Notes: a model not told the origin generated them from the sequence alone. 64,000 bases of DNA from Pseudomonas frederiksbergensis (GCF_001874645.1 NZ_CP017886.1:4276001-4340000), one strand, 5' to 3'. Positions 9,006 to 18,807 are shown, counted from the first letter of the stretch. Made by a program: numbers and translations.

Positions 9006-9843
9006 TCAGCTTGGCAAGCCTGCCATCAGCTTTAGCCGCATAGCGATCTACGCGACCTTACTGTTGGCCGCCGCGGTGTACCTGATTCCGCTGGTGGTGA
9101 TGCTGCTGACCAGCTTCAAATCGCCAGAAGACATTCGCACCGGCAACCTCTTGAGCTGGCCACAAGTGATTGATGGCATTGGCTGGATCAAGGCCTGGGA
9201 CGTCGTGGGCGGCTACTTCTGGAACTCGGTGAAAATCACCGTGCCGGCGGTGCTGATCTCGACCTTCATCGGTGCAATGAACGGTTATGTGCTGTCGATG
9301 TGGCGCTTCCGTGGCTCGCAGTTGTTCTTCGGCTTGCTGTTGTTCGGCTGCTTCCTGCCGTTCCAGACCGTGCTGCTGCCAGCCTCGTTCACCGTCGGCA
9401 AACTCGGCCTGGCCAATACCACCACCGGTCTGGTGCTGGTGCACATCGTCTACGGGCTGGCGTTCACCACGCTGTTCTTCCGTAACTACTACGTGAGCAT
9501 TCCGGATGCGCTGGTGAAAGCGGCGCGGCTGGATGGCGCGGGCTTCTTCACCATCTTCGGGAAGATCCTGCTGCCGATGTCGATTCCGATCGTGATGGTC
9601 TGCCTGATCTGGCAGTTCACCCAGATCTGGAATGACTTCCTGTTCGGTGTGGTCTTCGCCAGCGGCGATGCCCAGCCAATCACCGTGGCCCTGAACAACC
9701 TGGTGAACACCAGCACCGGGGTCAAGGAATACAACGTTGATATGGCGGCGGCGATGATCGCCGGGTTGCCGACACTGCTGGTCTACATATTCGCTGGCAA
9801 GTATTTCCTGCGTGGGCTGACGTCCGGCGCGGTCAAGGGGTAG
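8998..9843 (+). CDS. gtsC: Glucose/mannose ABC transporter permease (MalG type)
   Basis: Second permease subunit, 281 residues with six predicted helices. The first helix is ATLLLAAAVYLIPLVVMLLT, and the EAA loop reads ARLDGAGFFTIFGKILLPMS. The start overlaps the end of gtsB (8 bp), and gtsD begins 3 bp after its stop, so the permease and ATPase genes form one tightly packed unit. Confidence 0.94.
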   Translation: MSNQLGKPAISFSRIAIYATLLLAAAVYLIPLVVMLLTSFKSPEDIRTGNLLSWPQVIDGIGWIKAWDVVGGYFWNSVKITVPAVLISTFIGAMNGYVLSMWRFRGSQLFFGLLLFGCFLPFQTVLLPASFTVGKLGLANTTTGLVLVHIVYGLAFTTLFFRNYYVSIPDALVKAARLDGAGFFTIFGKILLPMSIPIVMVCLIWQFTQIWNDFLFGVVFASGDAQPITVALNNLVNTSTGVKEYNVDMAAAMIAGLPTLLVYIFAGKYFLRGLTSGAVKG

Positions 9844-9846
9844 AAC

Positions 9847-11007
9847 ATGGCAACTCTCGAATTACGCAACGTCAACAAGACCTACGGCAGCGGCTTGCCA
9901 GATACCCTGAAAAACATCGAACTGAAGATCGATGACGGTGAGTTCCTGATCCTCGTCGGCCCGTCCGGTTGCGGCAAGTCGACCTTGATGAACTGCATCG
10001 CGGGCCTTGAAAACATCAGCGGCGGGGCGATTCTGGTGGACGACGCTGACATCAGCGGCATGAGTCCCAAGGATCGCGACATCGCCATGGTGTTCCAGTC
10101 CTATGCGCTGTACCCGACCATGAGCGTGCGCGACAACATCGCCTTTGGCCTGAAGATTCGCAAAATGCCGGCCGCCGAAATCGACGAAGAAGTGGCGCGG
10201 GTGGCCAAGTTGCTGCAAATCGAACACCTGCTCGGCCGCAAACCCGGCCAGCTTTCCGGTGGTCAGCAACAGCGCGTGGCCATGGGCCGTGCGCTGGCGC
10301 GGCGGCCGAAGATTTATCTGTTCGACGAACCGCTGTCCAACCTCGACGCCAAGCTACGCGTCGAGATGCGCACCGAAATGAAACTGATGCACCAGCGCCT
10401 GAAAACCACCACGGTCTACGTGACTCACGACCAGATCGAGGCCATGACCTTGGGCGATAAAGTGGCGGTGATGAAGGACGGGATCATTCAGCAGTTCGGC
10501 ACGCCGAAGCAGATCTACAACGACCCGGCCAACCTGTTCGTTGCAAGCTTCATCGGTTCGCCACCGATGAACTTCATCCCCCTGCGTTTGCAGCGCAAGG
10601 ACGGCCGTCTGCTGGCGTTGCTCGACAGCGGCCAGGCGCGTTGCGAGCTGCCGCTGGGCATGCAGGACGCCGGTCTTGAAGATCGCGAAGTGATCCTCGG
10701 CATGCGTCCGGAGCAGATCGTTCTGGCGAGCGGCGAGGCCAACGGCCTGCCGACCATTCGCGCCGAAGTCCAGGTCACCGAGCCAACCGGTCCCGACACC
10801 CTGGTGTTCGTCAATCTCAATGAAACCAAGGTCTGCTGCCGTCTGGCGCCGGACGTTGCACCGGCGGTCGGCGAGACCCTGACGCTGCAATTCGATCCAT
10901 CGAAAGTGCTGCTGTTTGATGCCAAGACTGGCGAACGTCTGGGGACGGCAGGTCAAGCGCAAGCCGACGCTCGCGGTGCCAACGTCGCTCAATTCAAAGG
11001 CAGATGA
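9847..11007 (+). CDS. gtsD: Glucose/mannose ABC transporter ATP-binding protein (MalK/UgpC type)
   Basis: Energises GtsABC at the cytoplasmic face. The 386-residue protein has Walker A GPSGCGKST (about residues 37-45), Q-loop VFQSYALYP, signature LSGGQQQRVAMGRAL, Walker B IYLFDEPLSNLDAKL and switch His in VYVTHDQIEAM. The C-terminal third is a TOBE/OB domain as in MalK, giving the usual CUT1 ATPase length. The ATG is 3 bp after the gtsC stop. Confidence 0.95.
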   Translation: MATLELRNVNKTYGSGLPDTLKNIELKIDDGEFLILVGPSGCGKSTLMNCIAGLENISGGAILVDDADISGMSPKDRDIAMVFQSYALYPTMSVRDNIAFGLKIRKMPAAEIDEEVARVAKLLQIEHLLGRKPGQLSGGQQQRVAMGRALARRPKIYLFDEPLSNLDAKLRVEMRTEMKLMHQRLKTTTVYVTHDQIEAMTLGDKVAVMKDGIIQQFGTPKQIYNDPANLFVASFIGSPPMNFIPLRLQRKDGRLLALLDSGQARCELPLGMQDAGLEDREVILGMRPEQIVLASGEANGLPTIRAEVQVTEPTGPDTLVFVNLNETKVCCRLAPDVAPAVGETLTLQFDPSKVLLFDAKTGERLGTAGQAQADARGANVAQFKGR

Positions 11008-11015
11008 AGATCAAG

Positions 11016-11037
11016 GTGGGAGCAAGTCCGCTCCCAC
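11016..11037. terminator. GC hairpin between gtsD and oprB
   Basis: GTGGGAGC (11016-11023), loop AAGTCC, GCTCCCAC (11030-11037) make a perfect 8-bp stem. GTGGGAGC-AAGTCC-GCTCCCAC is a common pseudomonad intergenic palindrome. There is no T-run, so it may be an attenuator or REP-like unit rather than a full terminator. Confidence 0.6.
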
Positions 11038-11106
11038 AGGGGGATCTGCGGCGAGTGGCCAGTCACCCGTCGCAACCGCTGTAAACCGCGTTAGATAAAA
11101 ACAGTT

Positions 11107-11117
11107 AATAACAATAA
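11107..11117 (+). promoter_or_regulatory. Crc/Hfq-type CA motif upstream of oprB
   Basis: AATAACAATAA (three overlapping AAn units) lies 16 nt before the oprB ATG, next to the GAGGA Shine-Dalgarno region. Confidence 0.6.
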
Positions 11118-11133
11118 AGACGAGGATGTAGGG

Positions 11134-12480
11134 ATGAAGAAGAAGAACAACGCTCAGCTTATCTGCCAGTTGTCGGCTGTTGCGGTGATGACCCTGGCCG
11201 GTAACGTATACGCGGCTGACGCGTTCAGCGCCGATTCCAAGTGGATGACGGGTGACTGGGGTGGCGAGCGGACCAAGCTGATCGAACAAGGTATCGACAT
11301 CAAGGCGGACTACGTCGGTGAAGTGGGCGGCAACCTCCACGGCGGCTACAACGACGACAAGACTGCGCGTTACGCCGACCAGTTTGGCCTGGGCGTGGCG
11401 CTGGACCTGCAAAAACTGATGGGCTGGGATAACACCCAGGCCAAGATCCAGCTCACCAACCGTAACGGTCAGAACATCTCCAATGACCGTGTCGGCGACC
11501 CGCGTGCCGGCACCTTGAGTTCCTCCCAGGAAGTCTACGGCCGTGGCCATATGGTCCGTCTGACCCAATTGTGGGTCCAGCACCAGTTCCTCGACGGTAA
11601 ACTGGACGTCAAAGCCGGTTACTTCGGTGAAGGCGAAGACTTCAATACCTTCCCTTGCGAGTTCCAGAACCTGGCATTCTGCGGTTCTCAAGCGGGTAAC
11701 TGGGCGACCGGTATCTGGTTCAACTGGCCGGTCATGCAGGCGGCCCTGCGCGTGAAGTACAACATCACGCCTGAGTTCTATGCGCAGATCGGCGCGTACA
11801 ACCAGAACCCATCGCAACTGGAGCACGGTAACGGCTTCAAGCTCAGCGGCAGTGGTACCAAGGGCACCGTCTTGCCGGTCGAACTGGTCTGGTCGCCGAA
11901 GGTCAACAACCTGCCGGGCGAGTACCGTGTGGGTTACTACAAGAGTACGGCCGACGCCAATGACGTTCGTGAGGACAGCAACGGCCAGGACGCCGCGACC
12001 ACCGGTGACGGCTACCGCGTTCACAATAGCAAGCACGGCTACTGGTTCGTTGCGCAGCAGCAACTCACCAGCCACAACGGTGACGCTTCTCGCGGTCTGA
12101 ACATCGCGGCCAACGCCACTTTCCACGACAAGGACACCAACGTCGTCGACAACTACCAGTCGCTGATGTTTGTGTACAAGGGCCCATTCGACGCACGTCC
12201 AAAAGATGACGTCGGGATCGGTTTTGCCCGTATCCATGTCAACGATGACGTGAAGAGAAACGCCGAGTTGGTCAACGCCGCCAATGGTGTCACCGACTAC
12301 GACAATCCGCTGTTCTCGCCACTGCGTGCCACCGAGTACAACTACGAGATCAACTACGGTTTCCACGTTACCAACTGGCTGACTGTGCGTCCTAACCTGC
12401 AATACATCACTCACCCGGGCGGTGTCGATGAAGTCGACAACGCGCTGGTGGCCGGTCTGAAAATTCAGTCGGTGTTCTAA
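11134..12480 (+). CDS. oprB: Carbohydrate-selective porin OprB
   Basis: Outer-membrane 16-stranded beta-barrel that lets glucose and other sugars into the periplasm for GtsA. It has 448 residues, with a signal peptide at about residues 1-27 (basic MKKKNN, hydrophobic core, VYA-AD). The mature start SKWMTGDWGGERTKL is the OprB signature. Many alternating aromatic strands follow, and the C-terminus ends ...LKIQSVF with the terminal Phe recognised by the BAM machinery. It has its own CA motif and a strong downstream terminator. Confidence 0.96.
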   Translation: MKKKNNAQLICQLSAVAVMTLAGNVYAADAFSADSKWMTGDWGGERTKLIEQGIDIKADYVGEVGGNLHGGYNDDKTARYADQFGLGVALDLQKLMGWDNTQAKIQLTNRNGQNISNDRVGDPRAGTLSSSQEVYGRGHMVRLTQLWVQHQFLDGKLDVKAGYFGEGEDFNTFPCEFQNLAFCGSQAGNWATGIWFNWPVMQAALRVKYNITPEFYAQIGAYNQNPSQLEHGNGFKLSGSGTKGTVLPVELVWSPKVNNLPGEYRVGYYKSTADANDVREDSNGQDAATTGDGYRVHNSKHGYWFVAQQQLTSHNGDASRGLNIAANATFHDKDTNVVDNYQSLMFVYKGPFDARPKDDVGIGFARIHVNDDVKRNAELVNAANGVTDYDNPLFSPLRATEYNYEINYGFHVTNWLTVRPNLQYITHPGGVDEVDNALVAGLKIQSVF

Positions 12481-12518
12481 CGCTGTTGCGATAAGCTCCT
12501 CTCTATGTGCGCATATTT

Positions 12519-12548
12519 GCGGATGGCCAAGGCTGTCCGCTTTTTTTT
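12519..12548 (+). terminator. Rho-independent terminator of the gts-oprB unit
   Basis: GCGGATGGCC (12519-12528) pairs with GGCTGTCCGC (12531-12540) with two wobble pairs, followed by T8 at 12541-12548. Confidence 0.88.
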
Positions 12549-12638
12549 GGGGGCGGCGCGACCCCTGATACAGATCGTGTTCTCACGCTCTGTGTGGGAA
12601 CGATCAGGTAGGACAAATGATTTTCAGGACCGCGGCAC

Positions 12639-13493
12639 ATGCATGAGCATCCGCTACAACGCTTCTTCAAATCCCTGCGCGAGCGCCCGGTGTTTGCCTG
12701 GGAGCGCTATCAGCAGCGCGAGGTGCTGGTGATCGACCATCCGCTGTGTCAGGCGGTGTTCAGTCGTCAGGGCGCGCAGTTGCTGCATTTCCAGCCCACG
12801 GGTCAAAAGCCCTGGCTCTGGTGCGCGGCGAAGTGGCCGCAGGTCGGGGCGATTCGCGGTGGCGTGCCGGTGTGCTGGCCCTGGTATGGCCGTCATCCGA
12901 GCGAAAATGCCTGGCCCTCCCATGGTTGGGCGCGGCTGATCGACTGGAAACTGATCGACAGCAGTGCCGCTGACGATGGCGTACGCCTGCATTGGCAATT
13001 GCAGCTGTGTGACTGGCAGGTGGACCTGCACGCGCACTTGGGTGAACGTATGGATTTGCGTCTGAGCACCGAACATCAGGACAGTCTGCCGTGCCAGTTG
13101 AGCCATGCATTGCACGCCTATTGGCGTATTGGTGATGTTGGTGAGATAGCGCTGTCTGGGCTCGATGGCGCACAAGGTTATGATCAGCTCAAACGCGAGT
13201 TTTGCGAGCAAAAAGGCGAGTTGCGGGTGGAGGGCGGCTGTCAGCGGGTGTTTCAGCACGAGGGCGAGTTGCAGCTCAAGGACCACGCCTGGCAACGCCA
13301 GTTGTGCATCGACACCGGCGACAGTGCCGACACGGTGGTCTGGCATCCCGGGTCACGGCCGCTGCTGGGCGTGAGCTGGAACGAGATCTCGGAGTTTGTC
13401 TGCGTAGAGGCGGCCAGCGGAGGCACCGACAGCCTGAGCCTGGCACCGGGAGAACGGGCGCATTTGAGTTTGCAGGCAAGGGTCGGGGTGTAA
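12639..13493 (+). CDS. D-hexose-6-phosphate mutarotase (YeaD family)
   Basis: Aldose-1-epimerase-superfamily enzyme expected to interconvert alpha- and beta-glucose-6-phosphate, supplying the beta anomer to Zwf. The 284-residue length fits the YeaD subgroup. Visible features are an early FSRQGAQLLHF strand, GGVPVCWPWYGRHP (phosphate-site region), PSHGWARLIDW with the catalytic-type His, ALHAYWRIGDV and a late WNEISEFVCVEAA containing the acidic residue. It lies between oprB and hexR, away from the terminator at 12519-12548, so it has its own promoter or receives read-through. Function is from family assignment. Confidence 0.88.
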   Translation: MHEHPLQRFFKSLRERPVFAWERYQQREVLVIDHPLCQAVFSRQGAQLLHFQPTGQKPWLWCAAKWPQVGAIRGGVPVCWPWYGRHPSENAWPSHGWARLIDWKLIDSSAADDGVRLHWQLQLCDWQVDLHAHLGERMDLRLSTEHQDSLPCQLSHALHAYWRIGDVGEIALSGLDGAQGYDQLKREFCEQKGELRVEGGCQRVFQHEGELQLKDHAWQRQLCIDTGDSADTVVWHPGSRPLLGVSWNEISEFVCVEAASGGTDSLSLAPGERAHLSLQARVGV

Positions 13494-13501
13494 GAAAGAT
13501 C

Positions 13502-13578
13502 AAACGATCGCAGCCTGCGGCAGCTCCTACGGGCGTACGCCGATCCTTTGTAGGAACTGCCGCAGGCTGCGATCTTTT
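13502..13578. repeat. REP doublet (inverted pair)
   Basis: Arms at 13502-13530 and 13550-13578 lie between the converging mutarotase and hexR genes. One base differs in each arm from the commonest form (AAACGATC, GGAACTGCC). Confidence 0.85.
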
Positions 13579-13590
13579 ACGCGAAGCGTC

Positions 13591-14460
13591 CTAATTAAAC
13601 TCATCCCCAATCGGATACCGGCTGGCGTTGAGGCTTTCCTTGATCTTGCGCAGGTGCGGTTGGAAGTCGACGCCGCGGCGCAGGGTCATGCCGGTGGCGA
13701 GCACGTCGAGCACTGTCAGCTGGATGATTCGCGACGTCATCGGCATGTAGATGTCGGTGTCTTCCGGCAGCGGGATGTTCAGGCTCAAGGTGCTGGCCTT
13801 GGCCAGCGGCGAACCCTCGGCCGTCAGACCCAGCACCGAGGCGCCGTTCTCGCGGGCAATGCGCGCCACCTCAACCAGTTCGCGGGTGCGGCCGGTGTAG
13901 GAAATGATCACGAACAGTTCGCCCGTGTGCGCCACCGAGGCAATCATCCGCTGCATCAGCACGTCGGCGTGGGCGGTGACCGCCAGGTTGAAGCGGAAGA
14001 ACTTGTGCTGCGCATCCAACGCCACCGGAGCTGATGCACCGAGACCGAAGAAGTGGATCTGCCGGGCCTGGATCAGCAAGTCCACGGCGCGGCTGATCAG
14101 GTTCGGGTCCAGTGCCTGACAGGCGCTGTCCAGCGACGCGATGGCGCTGCCAAAGATCTTCTGAGTATAGGCTTCAGGGTTGTCGTCGGCTTCCACTGCG
14201 CGGCTGACATACGCCGCGCCGCTGGCCAGGCTCTGGGCCAGTTGCAGTTTGAGTTCCGGGTAGCCGCTGACACCGAACGAACGGCAGAAACGGTTGACCG
14301 TCGGCTCGCTGACCGAAGCGGCTTGGGCGAGGGCGGCAATACTGAAGCGAGTGGCCTGCTGCGGGTTGTGCAGGATCACTTCGGCGACCTTGCGTTCGGC
14401 CTTGTTCAGGTCTGCAAGGCGATTCTGGATTTGTTCCAGTAAATTTCGCACGCGGTCCAT
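13591..14460 (-). CDS. hexR: Transcriptional regulator HexR (RpiR family)
   Basis: Represses Entner-Doudoroff and related genes; 2-keto-3-deoxy-6-phosphogluconate releases it from DNA. The 289-residue protein has an N-terminal RpiR helix-turn-helix (about residues 1-77; [20 protein letters not shown] is the recognition region) and a C-terminal SIS sugar-phosphate-binding domain (about 125-260; [14 protein letters not shown] and [20 protein letters not shown]). It is divergent from zwf-pgl-eda, with a strong dyad in the shared gap. The phosphate-binding Ser/Thr residues appear intact. Confidence 0.96.
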   Translation of the reverse strand: MDRVRNLLEQIQNRLADLNKAERKVAEVILHNPQQATRFSIAALAQAASVSEPTVNRFCRSFGVSGYPELKLQLAQSLASGAAYVSRAVEADDNPEAYTQKIFGSAIASLDSACQALDPNLISRAVDLLIQARQIHFFGLGASAPVALDAQHKFFRFNLAVTAHADVLMQRMIASVAHTGELFVIISYTGRTRELVEVARIARENGASVLGLTAEGSPLAKASTLSLNIPLPEDTDIYMPMTSRIIQLTVLDVLATGMTLRRGVDFQPHLRKIKESLNASRYPIGDEFN

Positions 14461-14568
14461 TCATGTTCCTTAGGTCGGCTATGCAGATTGGGCCTGTGAA
14501 GCGGCCCATAATGGTGGCCTATCCTACTGATGGCCCCGACCGACCACCACTTGGAATCTGTATTTTGG

Positions 14569-14597
14569 AAAAATGTTGTGGTTATTACTACATTTTT
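14569..14597. promoter_or_regulatory. HexR operator between hexR and zwf
   Basis: A near-perfect 29-bp dyad: AAAAATGTTGT (14569-14579), 7-nt spacer, ACTACATTTTT (14587-14597), with one mismatched pair. It contains TTGT as in the TTGT-N7/8-ACAA HexR consensus known from P. putida, and lies 61-89 nt before the zwf ATG. It could serve both divergent promoters. Confidence 0.8.
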
Positions 14598-14644
14598 CCT
14601 TGAGCGATGCCTTAAAAAAAGGTATTTGTAGCTTAACTTGATAA

Positions 14645-14652
14645 AAGAACAA
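14645..14652 (+). promoter_or_regulatory. Candidate CA motif upstream of zwf
   Basis: AAGAACAA fits AAnAAnAA and lies just before the ATG at 14658. Weaker than the gts and gnt examples. Confidence 0.4.
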
Positions 14653-14657
14653 ACATC

Positions 14658-16127
14658 ATGCCATCGATTACGGTTGAACCGTGCACCTTTGCCTTGTTCG
14701 GCGCCTTGGGCGATCTGGCCCTGCGCAAGCTGTTTCCTGCCTTGTACCAACTGGATGGCGCTGGCCTGCTGCACGAGGACACGCGCATTATCGCACTGGC
14801 CCGTGAACCGGGCAGCGAGCAAGAGCATCTGGCCTTTATTGCCAGCGAGTTGCGTCATTACGTCGATGACAAGGAACTCGACGGCGTCGTGATCGAACGC
14901 TTCCTGGCACGCCTGACGTACCTGCATGTCGACTTCCTCACGTCTGACGACTACGTCGCCTTGGCCGAACTGGCCGGCACGGCGCAGCGGATGATTGCCT
15001 ACTTCGCCACGCCGGCTGCGGTGTACGGTGCGATTTGCGAGAACCTGGCGAAGGTCGGTCTGACCGAAAACACCCGTGTGGTGCTGGAAAAACCGATCGG
15101 TTCGGACCTCGAGTCGTCGCGCAAGGTCAACGACGCGGTGGCGCGGTACTTCCCGGAAAACCGCACTTACCGCATCGACCACTACTTGGGCAAAGAGACG
15201 GTCCAGAATCTGATCGCCCTGCGTTTCGCCAACAGCCTGTTCGAAACCCAGTGGAACCAGAACTACATTTCCCACGTGGAAATCACCGTCGCCGAGAAGG
15301 TCGGGATCGAGGGCCGTTGGGGCTATTTCGACAAGGCTGGCCAACTGCGGGACATGATTCAGAACCACCTGTTGCAACTGCTGTGCCTGATCGCCATGGA
15401 CCCGCCGGCGGATCTTTCGGCCGACAGCATTCGTGACGAGAAAGTCAAAGTGCTCAAGGCGCTGGCACCGATCAGCCCGGAAGGCCTGACCACCCAGGTG
15501 GTACGCGGCCAGTACATCGCCGGTCACAGCGAAGGCAAGTCGGTGCCGGGTTACCTGGAGGAAGAGAACTCCAACACCCAGAGCGACACCGAAACCTTCG
15601 TCGCCCTGCGTGCCGACATCCGTAACTGGCGTTGGGCCGGCGTACCGTTTTACCTGCGTACCGGTAAACGCATGCCGCAGAAACTGTCGCAGATCGTCAT
15701 CCACTTCAAGGAACCGTCGCACTACATCTTCGCTCCCGAGCAGCGCTTGCAGATCAGCAACAAACTGATCATCCGCCTGCAACCGGACGAAGGTATTTCC
15801 TTGCGCGTGATGACCAAAGAACAAGGCCTGGACAAGGGCATGCAGCTGCGTAGCGGTCCGTTGCAGCTGAATTTTTCCGATACCTATCGCAGCGCGCGGA
15901 TCCCCGATGCCTACGAGCGGTTGTTGCTGGAAGTGATGCGCGGCAATCAGAACCTGTTTGTCCGTAAAGATGAAATCGAAGCCGCGTGGAAGTGGTGTGA
16001 CCAGCTGATCGCCGGGTGGAAGAAGTCCGGTGATGCGCCCAAGCCGTATGCGGCGGGCTCCTGGGGACCGATGAGCTCCATTGCACTGATCACGCGGGAC
16101 GGGAGGTCGTGGTATGGCGATATCTGA
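14658..16127 (+). CDS. zwf: Glucose-6-phosphate 1-dehydrogenase
   Basis: Oxidises glucose-6-phosphate to 6-phosphogluconolactone with reduction of NAD(P)+. The 489-residue protein shows the Rossmann start [18 protein letters not shown], the [15 protein letters not shown] segment and the active-site signature [19 protein letters not shown], which contains the substrate-binding His and Lys. It ends 14 bp inside pgl, so Zwf, Pgl and Eda are made from one operon. HexR control is supported by the operator upstream. Confidence 0.97.
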   Translation: MPSITVEPCTFALFGALGDLALRKLFPALYQLDGAGLLHEDTRIIALAREPGSEQEHLAFIASELRHYVDDKELDGVVIERFLARLTYLHVDFLTSDDYVALAELAGTAQRMIAYFATPAAVYGAICENLAKVGLTENTRVVLEKPIGSDLESSRKVNDAVARYFPENRTYRIDHYLGKETVQNLIALRFANSLFETQWNQNYISHVEITVAEKVGIEGRWGYFDKAGQLRDMIQNHLLQLLCLIAMDPPADLSADSIRDEKVKVLKALAPISPEGLTTQVVRGQYIAGHSEGKSVPGYLEEENSNTQSDTETFVALRADIRNWRWAGVPFYLRTGKRMPQKLSQIVIHFKEPSHYIFAPEQRLQISNKLIIRLQPDEGISLRVMTKEQGLDKGMQLRSGPLQLNFSDTYRSARIPDAYERLLLEVMRGNQNLFVRKDEIEAAWKWCDQLIAGWKKSGDAPKPYAAGSWGPMSSIALITRDGRSWYGDI

Positions 16128-16827
16128 ATTCAAACTGCCTCAGGGCGTCAGCGCTCATGAGTTTCGCAGCCCGGTGTTGCTGGCTGAAGGCCTGGCACTG
16201 ACAGTGGCCAAGCACCTCGGCGACGCCATCGATGCCCGGGGCACCGCGACGCTGGTAGTGTCCGGCGGACGCAGCCCGGTGGCGTTTTTCCAGCATCTGG
16301 CCAAGCAGGCTCTGGACTGGTCAAGGGTTGTGGTGACCCTGGCCGACGAGCGTTGGGTGCCGGTGGAACACGCTGACAGCAATGCCGGTCTGCTCAAGCG
16401 CTATCTGTTGCAAGGCCCGGCGGCCAAGGCAAAGTTTCTTGGCCTCTACAGCGCCACTGCCAGCCTCGAACACGCTGCCGAACAAGCCGACCGCTTGCTC
16501 GCCGAGTTGCCGGCAATCGACGTGCTGGTGCTGGGGATGGGCGACGACGGTCACACGGCTTCGCTGTTCCCCAATAGCCCGAACCTCGCCGACGCCTTGC
16601 AGGCCGACGGCACGCGTCGTTGCTGGCCGATGCTGGCGCCGACGGTGCCGCATCAGCGCCTGACCATGAGTCGTGCGCTGCTGGCCTCGGCACAGTTCAC
16701 CGTGCTATCGATTTCCGGTCAGTCCAAGTTGACCACCCTGAGTGCCGCACTGGCCGGTGACGATGTCGCCGCAATGCCGATTCGTGCGTTTCTGCAACCC
16801 ACGTTAGAGATTTACTGGTGCCCATGA
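16114..16827 (+). CDS. pgl: 6-phosphogluconolactonase
   Basis: Hydrolyses 6-phosphogluconolactone to 6-phosphogluconate. The 237-residue protein is of the DevB/NagB-like family, with [13 protein letters not shown] (phosphate loop), [15 protein letters not shown] and [20 protein letters not shown], the family hallmark with catalytic His. It overlaps zwf by 14 bp upstream and its TGA overlaps an ATG (16824) at the start of the eda reading frame. Confidence 0.95.
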   Translation: MAISEFKLPQGVSAHEFRSPVLLAEGLALTVAKHLGDAIDARGTATLVVSGGRSPVAFFQHLAKQALDWSRVVVTLADERWVPVEHADSNAGLLKRYLLQGPAAKAKFLGLYSATASLEHAAEQADRLLAELPAIDVLVLGMGDDGHTASLFPNSPNLADALQADGTRRCWPMLAPTVPHQRLTMSRALLASAQFTVLSISGQSKLTTLSAALAGDDVAAMPIRAFLQPTLEIYWCP

Positions 16828-16844
16828 GCCAAGGATCAGCCGCT

Positions 16845-17510
16845 ATGACAAACACTCAACCGACCGTTTCCATGGCGGACAAAGTTGCCCTGATCGACAG
16901 CCTCTGCGTCAAGGCGCGGATTTTGCCGGTGATCACCATTGCCCGTGAGCAAGACATTCTGCCACTGGCCGATGCCCTTGCAGCGGGTGGGTTAACGGCC
17001 CTGGAAGTGACCCTGCGTTCGCAGTTCGGACTCAAGGCCATCCAGATTCTGCGTGAGCAGCGTCCGGAGCTGGTCACCGGTGCCGGCACCGTACTCGATC
17101 GCACGATGCTGGCCGCCGCTGAAGCCGCCGGTTCGCAGTTCATCGTGACCCCAGGCATTACCCGCGACCTGCTGGAAGCCAGCGTCGCCAGCCCGATTCC
17201 GCTGTTGCCGGGTATCAGCAACGCCTCCGGGATCATGGAGGGCTACGCCCTGGGCTATCGCCGCTTCAAGCTGTTCCCGGCGGAAGTCAGCGGTGGTGTG
17301 GCAGCCATCAAAGCCCTTGGCGGCCCGTTCGGCGAAGTGCGCTTCTGCCCGACTGGCGGCGTTGGCCCAGCCAACATCAAGAGCTACATGGCGCTGAAAA
17401 ACGTGATGTGCGTTGGCGGTAGCTGGATGCTTGATCCGGAGTGGATCAAGAACGGCGACTGGGCACGAATCCAGGCGTGCACCGCCGAGGCGTTGGCCCT
17501 GCTGGACTGA
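16845..17510 (+). CDS. eda: 2-dehydro-3-deoxy-phosphogluconate aldolase (KDPG aldolase)
   Basis: Cleaves KDPG to pyruvate and glyceraldehyde-3-phosphate, the last Entner-Doudoroff step. With the ATG at 16845 the protein has 221 residues, and AAGGA stands 9 nt before that codon; the in-frame ATG at 16824, which overlaps the pgl stop, would add seven residues and cannot be excluded. Motifs: catalytic Glu region GGLTALEVTLRS, GAGTVLD, VTPGITRDLL, the Schiff-base Lys in RRFKLFPAEVSGG, and FCPTGGV. Last gene of zwf-pgl-eda, with a strong terminator downstream. Confidence 0.95.
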   Translation: MTNTQPTVSMADKVALIDSLCVKARILPVITIAREQDILPLADALAAGGLTALEVTLRSQFGLKAIQILREQRPELVTGAGTVLDRTMLAAAEAAGSQFIVTPGITRDLLEASVASPIPLLPGISNASGIMEGYALGYRRFKLFPAEVSGGVAAIKALGGPFGEVRFCPTGGVGPANIKSYMALKNVMCVGGSWMLDPEWIKNGDWARIQACTAEALALLD

Positions 17511-17568
17511 TTGGTTTTGTCGGCTGTTTTTTACGCAGGATCGTTGTAGTTGTGTTCTACGGCTTTAC

Positions 17569-17599
17569 GGCGCACTTGGTCAGTGCGCCGTTTTTTTTT
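17569..17599 (+). terminator. Rho-independent terminator of zwf-pgl-eda
   Basis: GGCGCAC (17569-17575), 7-nt loop, GTGCGCC (17583-17589), G, then T9 at 17591-17599. Confidence 0.92.
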
Positions 17600-17625
17600 G
17601 CCTGCAAACCTTGGCAACTATTGCC

Positions 17626-18807
17626 TCAACTCAGTTCAATCAGGGCTTGTGCCAACAGGCGCATTTCTTGTGCGGTGCTGGTCAGGCCCGGTGTAATGCG
17701 AATACAGCTGCCGCACGCCGAACCGCTGCGGGCCACGGTGAACAGGTTGTAGTCGTTGAGCAGGCGGTCGACCATCGCTTGCTGGTCGGCATGCCGGGTG
17801 AAACGCATCGAGGTGATGCCGCAATACAGTCGCGGGTCATCCGGGGTCATGACTTCAATGCCCGGCACGTCGCGAACGGCCTCGACCCACAGATTGCGCA
17901 GGTAATTGAGCCGCGCACCCTTGGCGGCCGCTCCGCCGATGGAATGATGCTCTTCGAACACCAGCGGCAAGGTCAGTAGTGCCGGAATGTTGGACGTGCT
18001 GTAAGGCGTGCGTGAGCGGATGTCGGTGACCGGGAAATGAAACTCGCCCATGTCGGGGTCAATGTCGACCAGACGTTGTGGTGCGATGTAAATAAAACCC
18101 AGGGTCAGCGGTGCACCGATCCATTTGTGCAGGTTGTAGCCGGCAAAAGAGATACCCAGTTCATCGAGGTTGAATTCGATCTGGCCGAGGGCGTGGGCTC
18201 CGTCGAGGATCACGTCGACCCCGTGCTCTTTGGCCGCCGCGGCAATCGCCTTGACCGGCATCACCAGGCCGGTGCGATGGGTGACGTGGGTCAGCGCCAT
18301 CAGCTTGAGCCGTGGATAACGCACGAACGCCTCGCGGTAGCTCGCCACCAGTGTCTCGAAGCTGGCGGGGTGGGAGTGTTCGATCTCGATCACTTCGACA
18401 CCGCGATGGCGTGCCAGCCAGCGCATCGCACTTTTGACCGTGTCGTATTCCAGATCGCAGAGCAGCACCTGATCGCCCGGCTGCAAGCCGTTGTAGTTGC
18501 GAATCAGCGATTGCAGCGCGTCCGAAGCGCTGCGGGTCAGGGCAACCGCCTCGGCGGGCACCCGTAAGAGCTTGGCTAGCTGCCCGCGTATTTCTACGCT
18601 TTCGAGTTTTTCGAAGCGCTGGCGCACATGCACCGAGTTGCTGCGGTTGATGAGTTCGATGTTGCGCTGATACTCCTCGACCACGGTACGCGACATGCGG
18701 CCGAAGTAACCGTTCTCAAGGTTGATCGGACCTGGCTGGACCTCGTAGCGGTCGGCGAATGTCCGCCAAAAAGTTTCATCCAGGGCGCGGCGAGTGTTTT
18801 CGGGCAT
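17626..18807 (-). CDS. PLP-dependent aminotransferase class V-fold enzyme (isopenicillin-N-epimerase-like)
   Basis: Fold-type I PLP enzyme of 393 residues. The Schiff-base Lys is in AGYNLHKWIGAPLTLGF, preceded by the cofactor Asp/His segment VDVILDGAHALGQIEF, and a GSACGSCIRITPG segment lies near the C-terminus. The subgroup includes isopenicillin N epimerase-like and cysteine desulfurase-like proteins, so the substrate is unknown. It starts 23 bp after the DUF3820 gene and is probably co-transcribed with it. It converges on eda across the terminator at 17569-17599. Confidence 0.85.
   Translation of the reverse strand: MPENTRRALDETFWRTFADRYEVQPGPINLENGYFGRMSRTVVEEYQRNIELINRSNSVHVRQRFEKLESVEIRGQLAKLLRVPAEAVALTRSASDALQSLIRNYNGLQPGDQVLLCDLEYDTVKSAMRWLARHRGVEVIEIEHSHPASFETLVASYREAFVRYPRLKLMALTHVTHRTGLVMPVKAIAAAAKEHGVDVILDGAHALGQIEFNLDELGISFAGYNLHKWIGAPLTLGFIYIAPQRLVDIDPDMGEFHFPVTDIRSRTPYSTSNIPALLTLPLVFEEHHSIGGAAAKGARLNYLRNLWVEAVRDVPGIEVMTPDDPRLYCGITSMRFTRHADQQAMVDRLLNDYNLFTVARSGSACGSCIRITPGLTSTAQEMRLLAQALIELS

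Noticed and set aside
11011..12414. 467-codon minus-strand frame opposite oprB
   Set aside because: Antisense to an unmistakable porin; Val/Asp-rich artefact of the OprB codons.
14406..16133. 575-codon open frame on the minus strand opposite zwf
   Set aside because: It lies antisense to a certain gene, has low-complexity His/Gln/Val-rich translation and no family resemblance; a high-GC mirror frame.
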